Below the pieces are notes generated by a model. The model did no database searches and was not told the DNA's origin. It saw only the letters and a program-made list of their open reading frames with translations. The position numbers and the translations under genes were made by a program. A DNA stretch of 64,000 bases. Source: Petunia secreta. Taxonomy: Eukaryota; Streptophyta; Magnoliopsida; Solanales; Solanaceae. Every line of letters starts with the position of its first letter. Within the stretch, counting starts at the first letter, position 1. This document shows, piece by piece, positions 11,221 to 22,600 of this stretch. The stretch covers positions 9,490,501 through 9,554,500 of the forward strand of contig JARKIP010000065.1 of assembly GCA_029990175.1 (NCBI GenBank), written 5' to 3'.

Positions 11221-13248
11221 ATGGCTGAGTTCGACAAAGTTGGAAATGGAACTCCTAAAAAGCAAGGCGTGGTCGCCTATGAAAGCTATGCTAAGTTTTA
11301 ACAGAGGCTGCTCTAGTTGGAGAATAGGATCCCTCTTACCCGTACTAATGAGGTCATTAAACCAAACCAAACTACTCGTCCTCACGGCAAAGATTCACTC
11401 TACCCTGAAAAAGACGTTCCTTACCCTACCTACACTGCACCACCAAAAGCGCCAGAAAAAAACTTACCCTCATTCACCGTTGAAACCAAAACCATCACAT
11501 CACCCACCAAAGATCACGAAATGTACGCATGGACCAAGGAAGACCCAGACAATACCAAAGAGCAAGTCCAATGGCTGGTAGAGTAGTTTAAGCAACTCCA
11601 AGACACTATGGGAACCTGAGGGCTAGCTTATGAGGACCTCTGCTTGTATCCTGACTTGAAGCTGCCCGAAGATTACAAGACACCTAAGTTCAACATGTTC
11701 GACGGCAGTGGAGACCCAATGGCCCATGTAAGATCTTACTGTGACAAGCTGATTGGGGTTGGGCATGACGAAAAGATCCGCATGTAGTTGTTCAACCGCA
11801 GTCTTACTGGAAATGCACTAGTATGGTACTCTAAGCAACAAACAAAGAAGTGGACGAGCTGGGAAGCAATGGCTGGAGACTTCGTCAACAGCTTTGGGCA
11901 CAACACTAATGCTATGCCTGACCGGTTCTACCTAGAGAAATTGAAGAAAAAGCCCACTGAGACTTTTAGAGAGTTTGCAACCAGATGAAGGGCTGAAGCT
12001 GCTAAAGTCCAACCACCCATGGAAGACGCTGAGATAGTGGCAACTTACGTCCGCATATAAGAAGATGTTTATTTTGAAAAAATGTTGAATCTGAAAGATA
12101 AGAAGTTTGGAGAGTTGATCAAGATTGGGGATATGGTTGAAGATGGTTTGAAGACTGGAAGGATTGCTAGCCTGGCCGCACTACAAGCCGCTAACAAAGC
12201 CCTACAAGCTGGCAGCACTACTACCTCAAGGAAAAAAGACGATGTCTCCTTCATGGCCGCATCACTTGACCAATTCCCTACTCACAACCACTACTACCAA
12301 ACACCTCCTCCATCCTATTCATACATACCACCCACATCCACCTACCCACCACCACAAAGACCATATACCAAAACCCACCACCATAAAGACCAACATACCA
12401 ACAAAGTCCCAACTACCGAAATACCAATACCTATTCACAAAGGTCTCACGCCAATAATAACCCAAGACCCAAAAGAAACTACACCCCGTTGGCTGAATCT
12501 CGCACTCAGTTGTTCAAGAGACTCAAAGCAGCCGGCCACATACAGCCCATGCAATTCAAAATTCCTGATAGGATGACACCCTATTTCGATCAAACTAAAA
12601 CCTGTGTCTATCACTCTGGAGGGTCTGGTCACGGTACTGAGAAGTGCTACGCCTTGAGGGACAAGATACAAGACTTGATCAACCAAAAGGTAATACACTT
12701 GAAGACTCCAAACGTGCACAACAATCCCTTGCCTAATCATGGAGACAGTAGGGTTAACCTGATCGAGTTGGATGAGGAATGCAACTTAGAAGGGACTATT
12801 GTTAAGGCAAAAGAGGATGTACCAGCAACCGCTTCAATTGCTCAAGCTGCTACAGCACCAGAGCCCATTGAGGTAGAAATGGCTCCAAAATTCTATGTTG
12901 ATGTGGTTCCCCCATACAGCGACAAGGCGGTGCCATGGGATTATGAAATGGAGAAGAAGAACAAGTCCACTGTTGAGACAGTTGCTGCACATGGGATGAC
13001 TATGAGTGGAAGGATCTATACTCCCGAGCATCTTGTTCAAGATAGACGAGGTATCAGCGAGCAAGAGTTCGAGGGACTGTAGAAGAAGGTGCATGCAAAG
13101 GAGTACTCCGTAGTTGAGCACTTGGGCAAAAATCCAGCACAAATCTCTGTTTTGGCTCTACTCCTCAAATTGGAGAGCCACCGAAGCACTTTTATGAATG
13201 TGTTGGACGAAGCACATGTCCCAGTGGACACTTCAGTTGAAAATCTGG
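11221..13248 (+). pseudogene. gag of Ogre-1 (broken, 3' end deleted)
   Basis: The start ATG at 11221 ('MAEFDKVGN') matches Ogre-C at 23114. The capsid core lies at about 11690-12060 ('MFDGSGDPMAH', 'ALVWYSKQQTKKWTSW', 'TFREFAT'), typical of plant gypsy gag. A Pro/Tyr/His-rich linker (12270-12470) follows, then a zinc-knuckle variant 'CVYHSGGSGHGTEKC' near 12603. Stops lie near 11300, 11586, 11619, 11787, 11986 and 12058, and a frame shift falls before 12489. The gene ends abruptly at 13248, where it enters filler DNA and the 3' LTR, before the protease active site. Several stops fit C-to-T or G-to-A changes. Confidence 0.85.
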
Positions 13249-13254
13249 ACGAAG

Positions 13255-15148
13255 CACACTGTTTTCTTTGCTTTCTCACTGTCAAAAGGTACTTTTCTTT
13301 TCATGATTACTCACTGCATGATTGCTTCTCTATCTACTTATGTTTGAATGAGCTTATTTGTCTCATCCCACCACTGTTTGGCATCACTCTAAACTGTTTA
13401 GGCTTAAACACTGCATGCTTAGACTCTGTTCTGATAATCAATGTTAACCTTGCCCTGCTAAGAGATCCAATAAGGATCATGCTCACTTTTGTTAAGAACA
13501 GGGACATGGTTCATGTTTTATTGGTCAGCCCCTCTGTCTTGGACAAAGACCTCAACTCAAGCTTCCCCATTTCCCTTTCCTAGCTAACCTTATGCTTGCA
13601 GGTTGTTTGAATGGCCTTAGATGGGCCAAACCATGTTCTAATGATTATAGGGTAATCTTTAAAGCTTAAAAGGGTCAGTGGTTGAACCCTCTTAAGTTGA
13701 TTATGATACTGAGGTGTTGGAACTGTGGACTTGTGACTGCATACTTAACCCGACTTTGACTTTAGAGAACAGGAATTCTTTTAAACTTATGACTCTGTGC
13801 TTCTTCCCTTAGAAACTGTCCCCTACTATGTGAATTCTGACTAGGAATCCTGTTTGTAATCTATTAACACAAGGAACACACTTGTTAGACTGTGTTATGG
13901 CTATTCAGGGGCCTATTTCTTAACCCCTACTTCTATATGTTGCATCATGGTAGGTTTCAATCTCCTTAAAACAGATTGACGTGCATATGAAATCATACAG
14001 GTTGTTTTTAAAACTTTCAGCCTGGCTTCGTTAAAGTGTCTTAAACAGGTCCTAAAACTGAAACTTGAAAGCATACTTATTTTGCGATTGAATATGAAAT
14101 TTAACCTGAAATAGGGGCTATTGTGCTATTTGCGTCTAAAGTAGACTATTTTTGAAAACTGAATCTGCCCCTCTTTTACAAAAATAGTCTGGGCCCAAAA
14201 TGATTTTCAAAAAGGGTCCTTTATGTGCCTAAAACTTATTTTGACTACTCTAATGCTCATATACACTAATCTAATAGTGTATAGGGGTGTATAAAATGCT
14301 TGGGGTCATTAATCCACTTTAAAGTATATTTTTAAAGTATAACTATCACTTAGTCATGAATTTGCATGTTTTATACCTATAAATATCTATACTTTATATG
14401 CGACAGTCTTTGTTTGCATTTATGTGCTTCTCTGATACCCATTTTCAAAAACAGCCCCTTCGCCTATACATTTCTCAAAATCTGACCCTACACAAAAAGG
14501 GCCATTAAGGTTAGGGCTCGACAATTAATGACGAGTCGCACCGACCCTAAATGGCCAACATTTTGGTTTAAAACAACCCTCCTTTTTTGGTTTTGCTAAA
14601 ATCTGAATTTTGTTTGCAAAGTAGACTATTCATGCAAATTATTTTAAGTGTGCGAATTGCATATATAAGCTGAAATTGAACACCCCTTCGCATGTTAAAA
14701 CATGTTTACGATTAGGCATTATATTAGCAAGCCCTAAAATGCGATTAGGCTTACACATAAGTCGTATATGAAATCTATTGGTATAAGTATAACTATATAG
14801 ACATATTATATTTTTTGAATCAACGATTATGTTAAACTTCCAAAATTTATATTCATGATGATATATACTATTTTTATCCCAAACATAGACTCAGACAGGA
14901 ACCACCTTTCGTGGGACTCAGGGAAGTGCCTAACACCTTCTTCCTTGAGTCATTTGTATTTCTTACCCATATAGAATCTTTGGAATAGACTAGTTGACTT
15001 ATTGAACCTGACCTTAGATACTTAGGCGACCTAATACACCTTAGAAACTATATTAGGTGGCGACTTCAACATCTAAACTAAAATGAGTTCACCCAGTCAA
15101 ATCCGAAACCCGACTCACCTCGAGTTGAGTCCAGAATCGGGCATGACA
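13255..15148 (+). repeat. Truncated 3' LTR of Ogre-1
   Basis: From 13255 the sequence matches the Ogre-1 5' LTR from 4771 onward and ends GCATGACA at 15148, followed by the TACCC duplication. About 1.8 kb of the LTR start is absent. Diagnostic indels, such as the 'ctaatctaatagtgtatagg' block at 14265-14290, match the Ogre-A LTR rather than the Ogre-1 5' LTR, showing that this LTR and Ogre-A derive from one insertion. Confidence 0.9.
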
Positions 15149-15153
15149 TACCC
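15149..15153. other. Target-site duplication of Ogre-1, right copy (TACCC)
   Basis: TACCC follows the CATGACA end of the Ogre-1 3' LTR and matches 2991-2995. In the inverted copy the same bases (GGGTA) flank the Ogre-A LTR at 52568-52572. Confidence 0.9.
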
Positions 15154-15405
15154 TCAGTCGACACCTCGGGTTGTGTACCCTCAGCAATTTTAAACAATAT
15201 AATTGACATCGGGTTGTCTACCCTCAGTCCACGCATTGGGCTGTGTACCCTCAGCTAATTTAAAATGACATAATCGACATCAGGCTGTGTACCCTCACTC
15301 GACGCATCGGGCTGTACCCTCAGGTAATTTAAAATGACAATATCGACATCTGGCTGTGTACCCTCAGTTGATGCATTGGGCTGTGTATCCTCTGCTAATT
15401 TAAAT
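15154..15405 (-). repeat. 3' UTR tandem-repeat array of Ogre-C, right part
   Basis: Continuation of the 71-bp composite repeat after the Ogre-1 insertion, about four units, more degenerate toward the pol side. It matches 52325-52572 of Ogre-B in reverse. Confidence 0.85.
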
Positions 15406-16022
15406 GTAGTAAGAGGAATTGGATAATATTTTGTCGTAACATGTTTGTCATGTGTCTCCGGGTTGCATACTTTTCATGCCTGAATCCAAAGAAAGATTGG
15501 TGTGTTGTGCGTGGTAGTCTAATTTGTGCATCCTTGGCTTGCTTTGTGCCTGCTTCCAATGAGTGATGTGACCTTGGTCAAGCTGATAGGGATATGTATA
15601 AAATGGTAAATAGTGCAAGTATTTTTTGAAAAACTTTTATGAGAGGAAAAATGAAACGAAATTTTTTATCCCCATTGAGTCACGAGCCGCGTTGTGTAAA
15701 GTCATGGTTGTTGCTCCTTATGCTGCTCCAAATTTCATTAAATAAATTTTGAGGGCGACATTAAAATTCTGCCCCAGTTTGTGCTTGAAATTTTTGAGAG
15801 GGTCTCAAAAATTTCTGCCCCAATGTCTGCTTTATAGGAAAATAAAATTTCTGTATTTATGTGACCGAATCTTGGGTAGGTTGCCTACGTATCCTACTTG
15901 GGGAATAAAGGTCGTAACATAGCTCCAGATTACATGATGTATTGCAGAATAATGAAACGTAACATAGTTCCAGATTACATGATGTATTGCAGAATAATGA
16001 AACTACTGACTAATGTAGGCTC
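15406..16022 (-). other. 3' UTR of Ogre-C between pol and satellite
   Basis: Non-coding. It holds repeated 'ctgccccagt/aatg' blocks with hairpins and a direct duplication of about 46 bp (15911-16002, 'acatagctccagattacatg' type). The duplication is also present in Ogre-B (51660-51750) but not in Ogre-A, marking Ogre-B and Ogre-C as copies of the same element. Confidence 0.7.
15787..15815 (-). other. Perfect hairpin in the Ogre-C 3' UTR
   Basis: GAAATTTTTGAGA, loop GGG, then TCTCAAAAATTTC: a 13-bp perfect stem with a 3-base loop. A 12-bp version is at 57808-57836 in Ogre-A. Its survival in two diverged elements suggests a role for the RNA or DNA structure; the function is unknown. Confidence 0.7.
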
Positions 16023-19000
16023 TTATACATAATATCTTTTGATGGCATCTAAGTTGATTGGTTTTGGCTAAACTTCTCCGTCCATTTCTGCTAGTATCAG
16101 TGCTCCTCCGTTTAGAACTCGGTGAACCATGTACGACCCTTGCCAATTTGGTGCAAATTTGCCCTTTGCTTCCTCTTGATTTAGCAATATCTTCTTCAGT
16201 ACTAATTGTCCAGGTTCGAAAGATCTCTCTCAAACTTTCTTGTTAAATGCTTTAGCAATTCTCCTCTGATATAATTGCCCATGACATACTGCATTTAGTC
16301 TCTTGCCATCGATGAGGGCCAGTTGCTCCATTCTTCTTTTGACCCACTCAGCATCTTTCAACTGTGTTTTTTGAATGATCCTCAAAGATGGTATCTCCAC
16401 TTTCACTGGTATTACTACCTTAGTGCCATACACCAGCAAGTAAGGAGTAGCCCCTATTGATGTTCTCACTGTGGTGCGATACCCTAACAGAGCATAGGGT
16501 AAGTTCTCGTGCCATTTCTTTGAATTGTCTGTCATCTTGCGCAATATCTTCTTGATGTTCTTGTTGGCTGCCTCGATCGCACCATTCATTTGGGGTCTAT
16601 ATGTGGTGGAATTGTGGTGCTTGATCTTGAAAACTTCACAGGTTGCTTTCATTAGGTCACTATTGAGATTGGACTCATTGTCTGTGACGATGGATTCTGG
16701 AATACCGAATCGACAGATCATTTTGTCACGGACAAAGTTTGACACCACTTTCTTTGTCACTGACTTGTATGATGCAACTTCTATCTATTTAGTAAAATAA
16801 TCAATATCTACCAATATGAAATGATGTCTGTTTGGAGCAGCTGGCTCGATGGGTCCTATGACATCCATTCCCCAGGCAACGAAGGGCCAAGGTGATCCCA
16901 TGACATTTAATTCATTAGGAGGCACTCGTATCATATCTCTGTGGACTTGGCATTGATGACATTTCTTTGTGTGCCTTATAAAATCATGCTCCATTGTCAT
17001 CCAGAAATAATCGGCCCTCAAAATCTTCTTTGCAAGCACGAAACCATTCATATGTAGGCCGCACGTCCTAGAGTGTATTTCTTCCAACAGCCTAGTAGCT
17101 TCTTTGGCGTCCACACATCTCATCAATCCTAGATCAGGTGTCCTTTTGTATAGGACTTCTCCGTTAAAAAAGAAACCATTTTCCAATCTCCTCAATGTCT
17201 TTTTTTGGAGGCTCGTTGCATCCTTTGGGTAAATGCCATCTTTGAGAAACCCTTTGATGCCGTAGAACCAAGGTTGTCCGTCTGATTCTTCTTCCACATG
17301 ATAACAATATGCTGGCTGCTTTCTCACCGCTACGGGTATTGAGCTAATGTAATTCTTGTCGGGATGTTTGATCATGAGAGATATAGTGGGCAAAGCATCC
17401 GCGAACTCATTTTGCAGCCTGGGTACATGCCGGAACTCTCTCTTGGTGAATCTTTGCTTCAGCTCTTTTATGCATTCGAGGTATGACAATATTTTGGAAT
17501 TCTTTGCCGTCCATTCTCCTCGGACTTGGTGAATCAACAAGTCAGAGTCTCCAATTGCCAGCAACTCTTATATGTTCATGTCTACCGTCATTCTAAGACC
17601 CAGGATGCAAGCTTCATACTCCGCCATGTTGTTGGTGCAAGGAAACCTCAGTTTGGCTGTGACATGATAGTATTGACCAGTCTCTGAAACTAACACTGCT
17701 CCAATACCGACTCTTTTGAAATTCACTGCTCCATCGAAGAATAGTCTCCAACCATCATATTCCTCTGTGATATCCTCCCCTACGAACATGACTTCTTCGT
17801 CGGGGAAATAAGTGTGCAGAGGTTCATAATCATCTTCCACTGGATTTTCGGCCATATGATCAGCTAGGGCCTGAGCTTTTACTGCCTTTTGAGTGACAAA
17901 AGTAATTTCGAATTCACTAAGCATCATTTTCCATTTTGCCAATTTTCCAGTGGGCATTGGTTTTTGGAAGATATTCTTGAAAGGGTCCATCCTTGATATC
18001 ACCAACATTGAGTAGGACTTCAAGTAGTGCCTCAGCTTTTTTGCTATCCCTGTCAGCGCACAACACGTGTATTCTAGTAATGTGTACTTGGATTCGTAGG
18101 GAGTAAACTTCTTACTCAGATAGTATATCACTTACTCCTTTCTTCTAGTTGAGTCATGTTGCCCCAACACGCAACCAAATGTTGAATCTACCATAGACAG
18201 GTACAAGATCAAAGGTCGCCCAGGTTCGGGTGGAACCAGCACAGGCGGACAAGACAAGTACTTTTTTATTCGATCAAAGGCTTTTTGACAGTCTTCCGTC
18301 CATTCGATCACTGCGTCTTTCTTCAGTAGCTTGATGATTGGTTCGAAGATGGCCGGTTCGCAGATGACCGTGGATTGAGCTATGAATCGGCTAATGTAAC
18401 TGAGCCTTCCCAAGAAACTCATGACCTCTTTCTTGCTCTTTGGCGACGGCAATTCTTTGATGGCTTTGATCTTGAATGGATCCAGCTCAATGCCTCTTCT
18501 ACTGACGATGAAACCCAGAAGCTGGAACACCAAAAACAGACTTTTCTGGATTTAGCTTCAAATTATATTTGCGCAAGCGATTAAAAAACTTGCACAAATT
18601 GTCAAGGTGCTCTGAGCTCTTCTTTTACTTGATGATCACTTCATCTACGTAGACTTCAATTTTTTTGTGTATCAAGTCATGGAACATAGTTGTCATTGCC
18701 CTCATGTAGGTTGCCCCAATATCCTTCAACCCAAATGGCATAACCTTGTAGGAATAAGTTCCCCAAGATGTAGTGAAAGTTGTCTTCTCCGCATCTTCCT
18801 CATCCATGAGCACTTGATGATAGCCGACAAAACAATCTACGGAAGACTGTAGTTCATATTTCTCGCAATTATCAATCAGGATGTGTATATTTGGAAACGG
18901 AAATCATCTTTTGGGCTTGCTCTATTCAAATCTCTGCAGTCCACTCAAACTCTGAGTTTCCCATCTTTCTTTGGCACTGGGACAATGTTGGCTAACCAGG

Positions 19001-19461
19001 TCGGGTATTTGACTGTTTTCGAAATTCCCGCATTGAGTTGTTTGGTTACCTCCTCCCCAATTTTCAACAAAGTAGATGTCTTTAAAGTTCGGGGTTTTTG
19101 TTTGCCTGGCGGAAAGCCCGAATTGATAGGCAATTTGTGAGCTACCACATCCATGCTTATGCCAGTCATGTCATCATATGACCAGGCGAATGCATCCTCG
19201 TATTCCCTAAGAAATTCGGTATACCGCTTTTTATCTTCGACGGTGAGATGCACACTAATCCTTGTCTCTTTTACAGTTTCTTCATCTCCCAGTTTTATCA
19301 TCTTTGTTTCTTCTATATTTGGACTAGGCTTATTTTCAAATCTTTCTATTTCCTCTTGTGTGGTCTCATCAAAATCATCATAATCACACTCAATTTCCTC
19401 AAGCTCCATTGTTTCATTAGACGTTGCGGTTGTGGACTCAATGGGATTATTAATTTTAATG
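16023..19461 (-). pseudogene. pol of Ogre-C: RT, RNase H, second RNase H, integrase (broken)
   Basis: Minus strand from the intron acceptor. RT: 'VPVPKKDGKLRV' near 18950, then 'MPFGLKDIGATYMRAM' and the catalytic box as YVDE at about 18635-18646 instead of YVDD, so the RT is catalytically impaired. The first RNase H and connection span about 18500-17900. A second RNase H is at about 17770-17400 ('WRLFFDGAVNF', 'NNMAEYEACI', 'LLAIGDSDLLIHQVRG'), the dual arrangement known in Tat elements. Integrase: zinc-binding region near 17000, 'MDVIGP', 'TDNESN' and 'GAIEAANKN'. Stops occur at about 18130, 17566, 16785 and 16235 and elsewhere. The natural stop is TAA at 16023-16025. Confidence 0.85.
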
Positions 19462-19655
19462 CTCAAAAATAAAATATTGCAAAATTAAAAGATTAAAACA
19501 AAAGTTAAAGGAAATAGCGCGATATTTTTTTTATGAATCCTTGAAAAACAAAGTTTGTAGGGAAACATGTGAGAAGAAAAAAAATGCAAGTTCCACGACT
19601 CAAAGTCGGATTTTATTTTAGAAAGCATGAAATAGATTTTATCCCCCAGCTCTAC
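19462..19655 (-). other. Predicted intron between protease and RT in Ogre-C
   Basis: On the minus strand the donor is ...CCTTG|GTAGAG and the acceptor ...TTTTTGAG|CATT. The 194-nt segment is AT-rich and full of stops. Removing it joins the two coding parts in frame ('...YRGPC' to 'IKINNPIES...'). Ogre-D has the equivalent 207-nt segment at 28712-28918 with a better acceptor (TTTTTCAG). An intron at this place is a described property of Ogre elements; splicing of this copy is not shown. Confidence 0.65.
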
Positions 19656-22600
19656 CAAGGTCCACGGTAAGCTCGGGCCCGGTTGTTGATCCAGTTGTTC
19701 AATGCAGCTCCAGATTCAACTTTTGTCAATCCAGGAGGTTCAACATGCTCTTCCAGTATCACACAGCATTCTTCGTCAGATATGAACAGCTTTTGCACTC
19801 CTGCCAGCAGGTGCTCTTCAGCCTCAACAATCTTCGGTTCAACTCCTTACGCTGCAGATACCTCCCCCTTTCGACCATTCAAGTATCCAGACGAGACGAA
19901 AATATGTAGGAGAGTCTTGATGTTTCTTTGTAGAATTTGAAGTCCAGTGATGCTTCTTCCAGGCTCTTTTCATAAGTCACAATATACCCTATGCCAGCTT
20001 TCTCATTGTCGGGCCTCATCACAATGTGAATTAGCTCGATCATGCCATCCAGGTTCTTTCCCAAACTTTTACCAGGTTCATAGCCTTGCTTTATCATGAT
20101 GCCTACAGCCCAGTCTCCAGGCCATTTTGCAGGTTGTGGGAGTACATCTGGTTCTTCAATCATCACCTCTATAGGTTAAAGTGTTTTAGGTAGCCACACT
20201 CGCTTCCCTTTTTTTTCTTCATATATGCGCTTCCAGTTAGGACGAGCATTAGGTGAGTACGTCGGCCGCTTCTCTGTCCTAGCAGGTAAGGTCGCATGAA
20301 ATTCGCATGAGAGCACACCGCAATAAGATATGACTGGTTCCCAAACAAAACTTCTTCCTTCATAGCCTTTGCCTCGGCCATTCCAATAAGCGCTATAAAA
20401 GCTTCTCCTCCTTTCTTCAATCCCAGGCGGTGCGTTGACCAATTTAGGAGCGAAGTATGTAGTATAACCTCCTTGGAATTCCAACTCTTGTTGTAGTTTT
20501 TGCGACGTCCTCTTCGAATACCTTGCACTGCTCCCACAAGCTCGACAGTATAGAAAGTTTGCCCATCGGGAACATTCCCTTCAATAGCCGATATGGTTTG
20601 TTCATTGTAAATAGAGTTGTTCCCTTCACCGAATACCACCACCTCTTTGTAGTCCCACTCAAACTTCACTGTCTGGTGTAGTGTAAAAGGCACCGCTCCA
20701 GCAATGTGAATCCAAGGTCTCCCCAGTAACAGGTTGCAAGAAGCGGAGATGTCCATGACATGAAACTCAACATTGAACTCCACGGGACCGAACATGATGG
20801 TTAAGTCAATTTACCCAATGGTGCTTCATTGTGATCCATCAAATGCCTTTACCTTTATTTCACTCTCTATTATCATGCTTTGACCAATTCACATTCTCTT
20901 CAGAGTGATGAACGGGCATATGTTCAAACCAGAACCTATGTCGATCAAAACTCTCCCTACGGACCAGTCTTTGCATTTGATAGTGATGTGCAAAGCTTTG
21001 TTGTGACTCAACCCTTCAGGTGGCAGCTCGTCCTCATGAAAAGCAATTATGTTGGACTCCATGACTTGCCCAACCATGCTAGCCAGATTCTTAACTGAGG
21101 TATCCACCGGGACATGTTCTTCATCTAACACTTTCATCAAGGAATTTCGGTGGCTCTCAGACTTGAGAAGTAAGGCTAAGATGGAGATTTGTGCGGGAGT
21201 CTTGCCCAAATGTTAAACCACAAAGTCTTTTGCTTGCACTTTCTTCCACGGTTCCTCGGACTCTTCCTCGCTGATGCCTTGTCTACCTTGAACAAGATGC
21301 TCGGGAGTATAAATCCTCCCACTCCTAGTCATCCTTTGTGCAGCAACAGTCTCAACTGTTGATTTGCCCTTCTTATCCGTTTCGTAATCCCATGGTACCA
21401 CCTTGTAACAGTACGGGGGAACCACGCCAACGTAGAATTTTTGAGCTATTTCTACCTCAATGGGCTCTGGTGCTGTAGCTGCTTGAGAAACAGAAGCAAG
21501 CACTGGTATGTCTCTCTTATCTTTGACAATGGTTCCCTCCAAGTTGCATTCTTCGTCTAACTCGATCAAATTCACCCTATTGTCTCTGTGGTTAGGCAAG
21601 GGGTTGTTGTGCACATTTGGAGTTTTCAGGTGGATCACCTTTTGATCGATCAAGTCTTGTATCTTATCTCTCAGGGCATAGCACTTCTCAGTATCATGAC
21701 CAGGTCCTCCAGAATGATAGGCACAAGTTTTGGTTTGATCAAAGTAAGGTGTCATTCTATCAGGTATTTTGAATGGTACAGGTTGTATGTGGCCGGCTGC
21801 TTTGAGTCTCTCGAACAACTGAGTGCGGGATTCGGCCAACGGGGTATAGTTTCTTTTGGGTCTTGGGTTGTTGTTAGCGTGAGGCCTTGGTGGATAGGTG
21901 TTGGTGTTTCGGTAGTCAGGGCTTTGTGGGTATGGTGGTCTTTGTGGCGGTGAGTTTTTGAACATGGGTTGAGTATTGTAGACTGGGTAGGTGGATGTGG
22001 GTAGAATATTTGGCTATGATGGAGGAGGTTTTTGGTAGTAGTAGTTGTGGGTAGGAGAATGATCGAGTGATGCAGCCACGAATGAGACATCGTCCTTCTT
22101 CTTCCTTGATGCAGTGGTGTTACCAGTTTGTAGGGCTTTGTTAGTGGCTTGTAGTACGGCCAGACTAAAGATCCTACCAGTCTTCAAACCATCTTCAACC
22201 ATATCTCCAATCTTAATCAAGTCCCCAAACTTCTTGTCTTGCATGTACAATATCTTGTCAAAGTAGAAGTCCTCTTGTATGCGATAAAGGTCGCTACTAT
22301 CTCTGTATCCTCCATAGGAGGTTGGACTTTAGCAGCTTCAGCTCTCCATCTAGTTGCAAATTCTCTAAAGGTCTCGGTGCGTTTCTTCTTCAGGTTCTAC
22401 AAATAGAACCGATCAGGCATGGCATCGATGTTGTGCCCAAAACTATCAACGAAGTCTCTAGCCATCGCCTCCCAACTCGTCCACTTCTTTGTTTGTTGCT
22501 TCGAATACCACACCAGCGCGTCTCCAGTTAGACTACAGTTGAAATTTTGCATGCGGATCTTTTCATCATGACCAACCCCAACTAACTTGTCACAATAAGA

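Larger units (their letters stand above)
2996..15148 (+). mobile_element. Ogre-1: Ogre-like element nested in Ogre-C, internally deleted
   Basis: The element starts TGTTGACACC and ends TATGACA or CATGACA, with a 5' LTR of 3624 bp, a PBS, ORF1a, ORF1b and gag. It then passes at about 13255 directly into the interior of its 3' LTR. Flanking TACCC repeats mark the insertion. Protease, RT, RNase H, integrase, 3' UTR, PPT and the first ~1.8 kb of the 3' LTR are missing. The other half of the same insertion survives as Ogre-A at 52573-58971, so the loss happened after integration. Confidence 0.9.
13255..17127 (-). repeat. Arm 1 of a large inverted duplication
   Basis: This arm (truncated Ogre-1 3' LTR, part of the Ogre-C satellite, its 3' UTR and integrase) reappears in reverse orientation at 50537-54690. 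The two arms share the insertion site of the LTR, an in-frame stop in integrase, and a 46-bp local duplication in the 3' UTR (about 15910-16000). They differ by scattered substitutions and by a MITE found only in arm 2. The spacer between the arms is about 33 kb. Confidence 0.85.

Noticed and set aside
13204..13271. Template switching during reverse transcription as cause of the Ogre-1 deletion
   Set aside because: The duplicate arm retains the missing 3' part at the same insertion site, so the element integrated complete and the loss was a later genomic deletion.
16003..16233. Open frame over the integrase end (also 51430-51660)
   Set aside because: It is shifted relative to the integrase frame, which reads '...MVHRVLNGGALI...' and is interrupted by one stop; the open frame is a shadow.
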